Below, piece after piece: positions 5,767-6,717 of a DNA stretch of 6,717 nt. The notes under the pieces are model-generated. The model saw nothing but the letters and a program-made list of their open reading frames with translations, was not told the DNA's origin and did no database searches. The first letter of the stretch is position 1, and every line of letters starts with the position of its first letter. Both the position numbers and the translations under genes were made by a program. The DNA comes from Sutterella parvirubra YIT 11816 (GTDB taxonomy: Bacteria; Pseudomonadota; Gammaproteobacteria; Burkholderiales; Burkholderiaceae_F), in the NCBI RefSeq assembly GCF_000250875.1, contig NZ_JH605011.1:34478-41194 (forward strand), written 5' to 3'.

Positions 5767-5822
5767 TCGCCGAGTTAACGAGACAACTTGCGGGGCGACT
5801 CCAAATACCGCTAAAGCGTCTT
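5767..5822 (+). promoter_or_regulatory. Candidate SAM-II-like riboswitch in the metK leader
   Basis: The RNA can form an H-type pseudoknot like SAM-II. P1 is UCGCC (5767-5771) with GGCGA (5794-5798). The P1 loop opens with GAGUUAAC (5772-5779), corresponding to GAUUUAAC in the SAM-II structure I remember, and ends with UUGC (5788-5791). An 11-nt joining segment (5799-5809) contains AAAU at the same place as in SAM-II. GCUAAA (5810-5815) then pairs back: C5791-G5810, G5790-C5811, U5789-A5813 and U5788-A5814, leaving U5812 free. The uridines corresponding to the SAM sulfonium contacts (U5775, U5789) and to the adenine-recognising position (U5812) are kept. Differences are a G at 5774 where SAM-II has U, and a 4-nt longer loop that lets GAGAC (5780-5784) pair with GUCUU (5818-5822). 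Position before metK fits feedback control by SAM. The assignment is by eye and from memory. Confidence 0.55.
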
Positions 5823-5856
5823 CCGCACTTGACCATCTGCCATTGCGTGAGGCGCT
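5815..5856 (+). promoter_or_regulatory. Hairpin in metK leader overlapping the pseudoknot
   Basis: AGCGTCTT (5815-5822) pairs with GAGGCGCT (5849-5856) over 8 positions, two of them G-U. After one C-U mismatch, CGCA (5824-5827) pairs with TGCG (5844-5847), closing a 16-nt loop. Its left arm shares bases 5815-5822 with the proposed SAM-II-like pseudoknot, so the two folds exclude each other. No U tract follows, so it would act on translation rather than as a terminator. When the hairpin is open, GAGG (5849-5852) could pair with CCTC (5863-5866) near the ribosome site. Confidence 0.45.
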
Positions 5857-5868
5857 GTCCTACCTCTT

Positions 5869-5879
5869 CTCCTTAGGAG
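5869..5879 (+). promoter_or_regulatory. metK ribosome binding site inside a small hairpin
   Basis: AGGAG (5875-5879) is a strong Shine-Dalgarno sequence. It lies 9 nt before the ATG at 5889 but only 3 nt before an in-frame ATG at 5883, which favours 5889 as the start. CTCC (5869-5872) can pair with GGAG (5876-5879) across a UUA loop, so the ribosome site can hide itself in a 4-bp hairpin. Confidence 0.6.
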
Positions 5880-5888
5880 TGCATGGCA

Positions 5889-6717
<829 letters not shown>

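Noticed and set aside
5615..5836. N-terminal extension of the lpxL reading frame
   Set aside because: It would place coding sequence over the divergent promoters; the extension has no family similarity, while ATG 5614 has AGGA 9 nt upstream and the expected N-terminus.
5829..5857. TTGACC at 5829-5834 as a metK -35 element
   Set aside because: No -10-like hexamer lies at 16-18 bp; GCGCTG at that spacing is unsuitable. The TGGACA/TATGAT pair upstream is far better.
5598..5876. Plus-strand frame of 92 residues in the lpxL-metK gap
   Set aside because: It covers both divergent promoters and the structured metK leader, has no recognisable domain, and has no convincing ribosome site.
5615..5888. 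SAM-I (S-box), SAH or SAM/SAH riboswitch
   Set aside because: The S-box is far larger with a four-way junction not seen here. I see no match to what I recall of the SAH or SAM/SAH consensus; the small pseudoknot with GCUAAA fits SAM-II best.

Overview
The window looks like ordinary housekeeping chromosome of a GC-rich betaproteobacterium, most likely Burkholderiales. Three things point there: the gene neighbourhood (metK divergent from two lipid A type acyltransferases, then dapF, with a G3E GTPase beside dksA), the single-cysteine DksA, and the beta-type sequence of the DapF N-terminus. A member of the Sutterellaceae is a guess only. No phage, insertion sequence, CRISPR array, tRNA or rRNA was seen.

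Layout from left to right. Positions 1-98 hold two GC-rich hairpins downstream of dksA. dksA (99-518, minus) encodes a ppGpp cofactor of RNA polymerase and has its own candidate promoter and a strongly folded 5' leader (519-693). Positions 694-5614 carry a tight minus-strand run read from right to left: lpxL-like acyltransferase, second acyltransferase, dapF, rlmI and a yjiA-like G3E GTPase. The gaps are about 38, 11, 3 and 27 nt, so this is probably one operon mixing envelope synthesis (lipid A acylation, meso-DAP), ribosome modification and metal handling. Positions 5615-5888 are a divergent regulatory region. metK (5889 to the right edge, plus strand, incomplete) encodes S-adenosylmethionine synthetase.

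The most interesting element is the metK leader. A good sigma-70 type promoter (TGGACA, 18 bp, TATGAT) would start transcription at about 5766. The RNA then begins at once with a segment (5767-5822) that I can align by eye to the SAM-II class riboswitch pseudoknot. It has a 5-bp P1, a loop with GAGUUAAC and UUGC, an 11-nt joining segment containing AAAU, and GCUAAA pairing back into the loop. It is followed by a 12-pair hairpin that shares bases with the proposed pseudoknot and by a small hairpin covering the Shine-Dalgarno sequence. If correct, SAM synthetase here is controlled by its own product through a SAM-II-like element with an enlarged pseudoknot stem, outside the alphaproteobacteria where that class is best known. 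The comparison sequence is from memory and no search was run.
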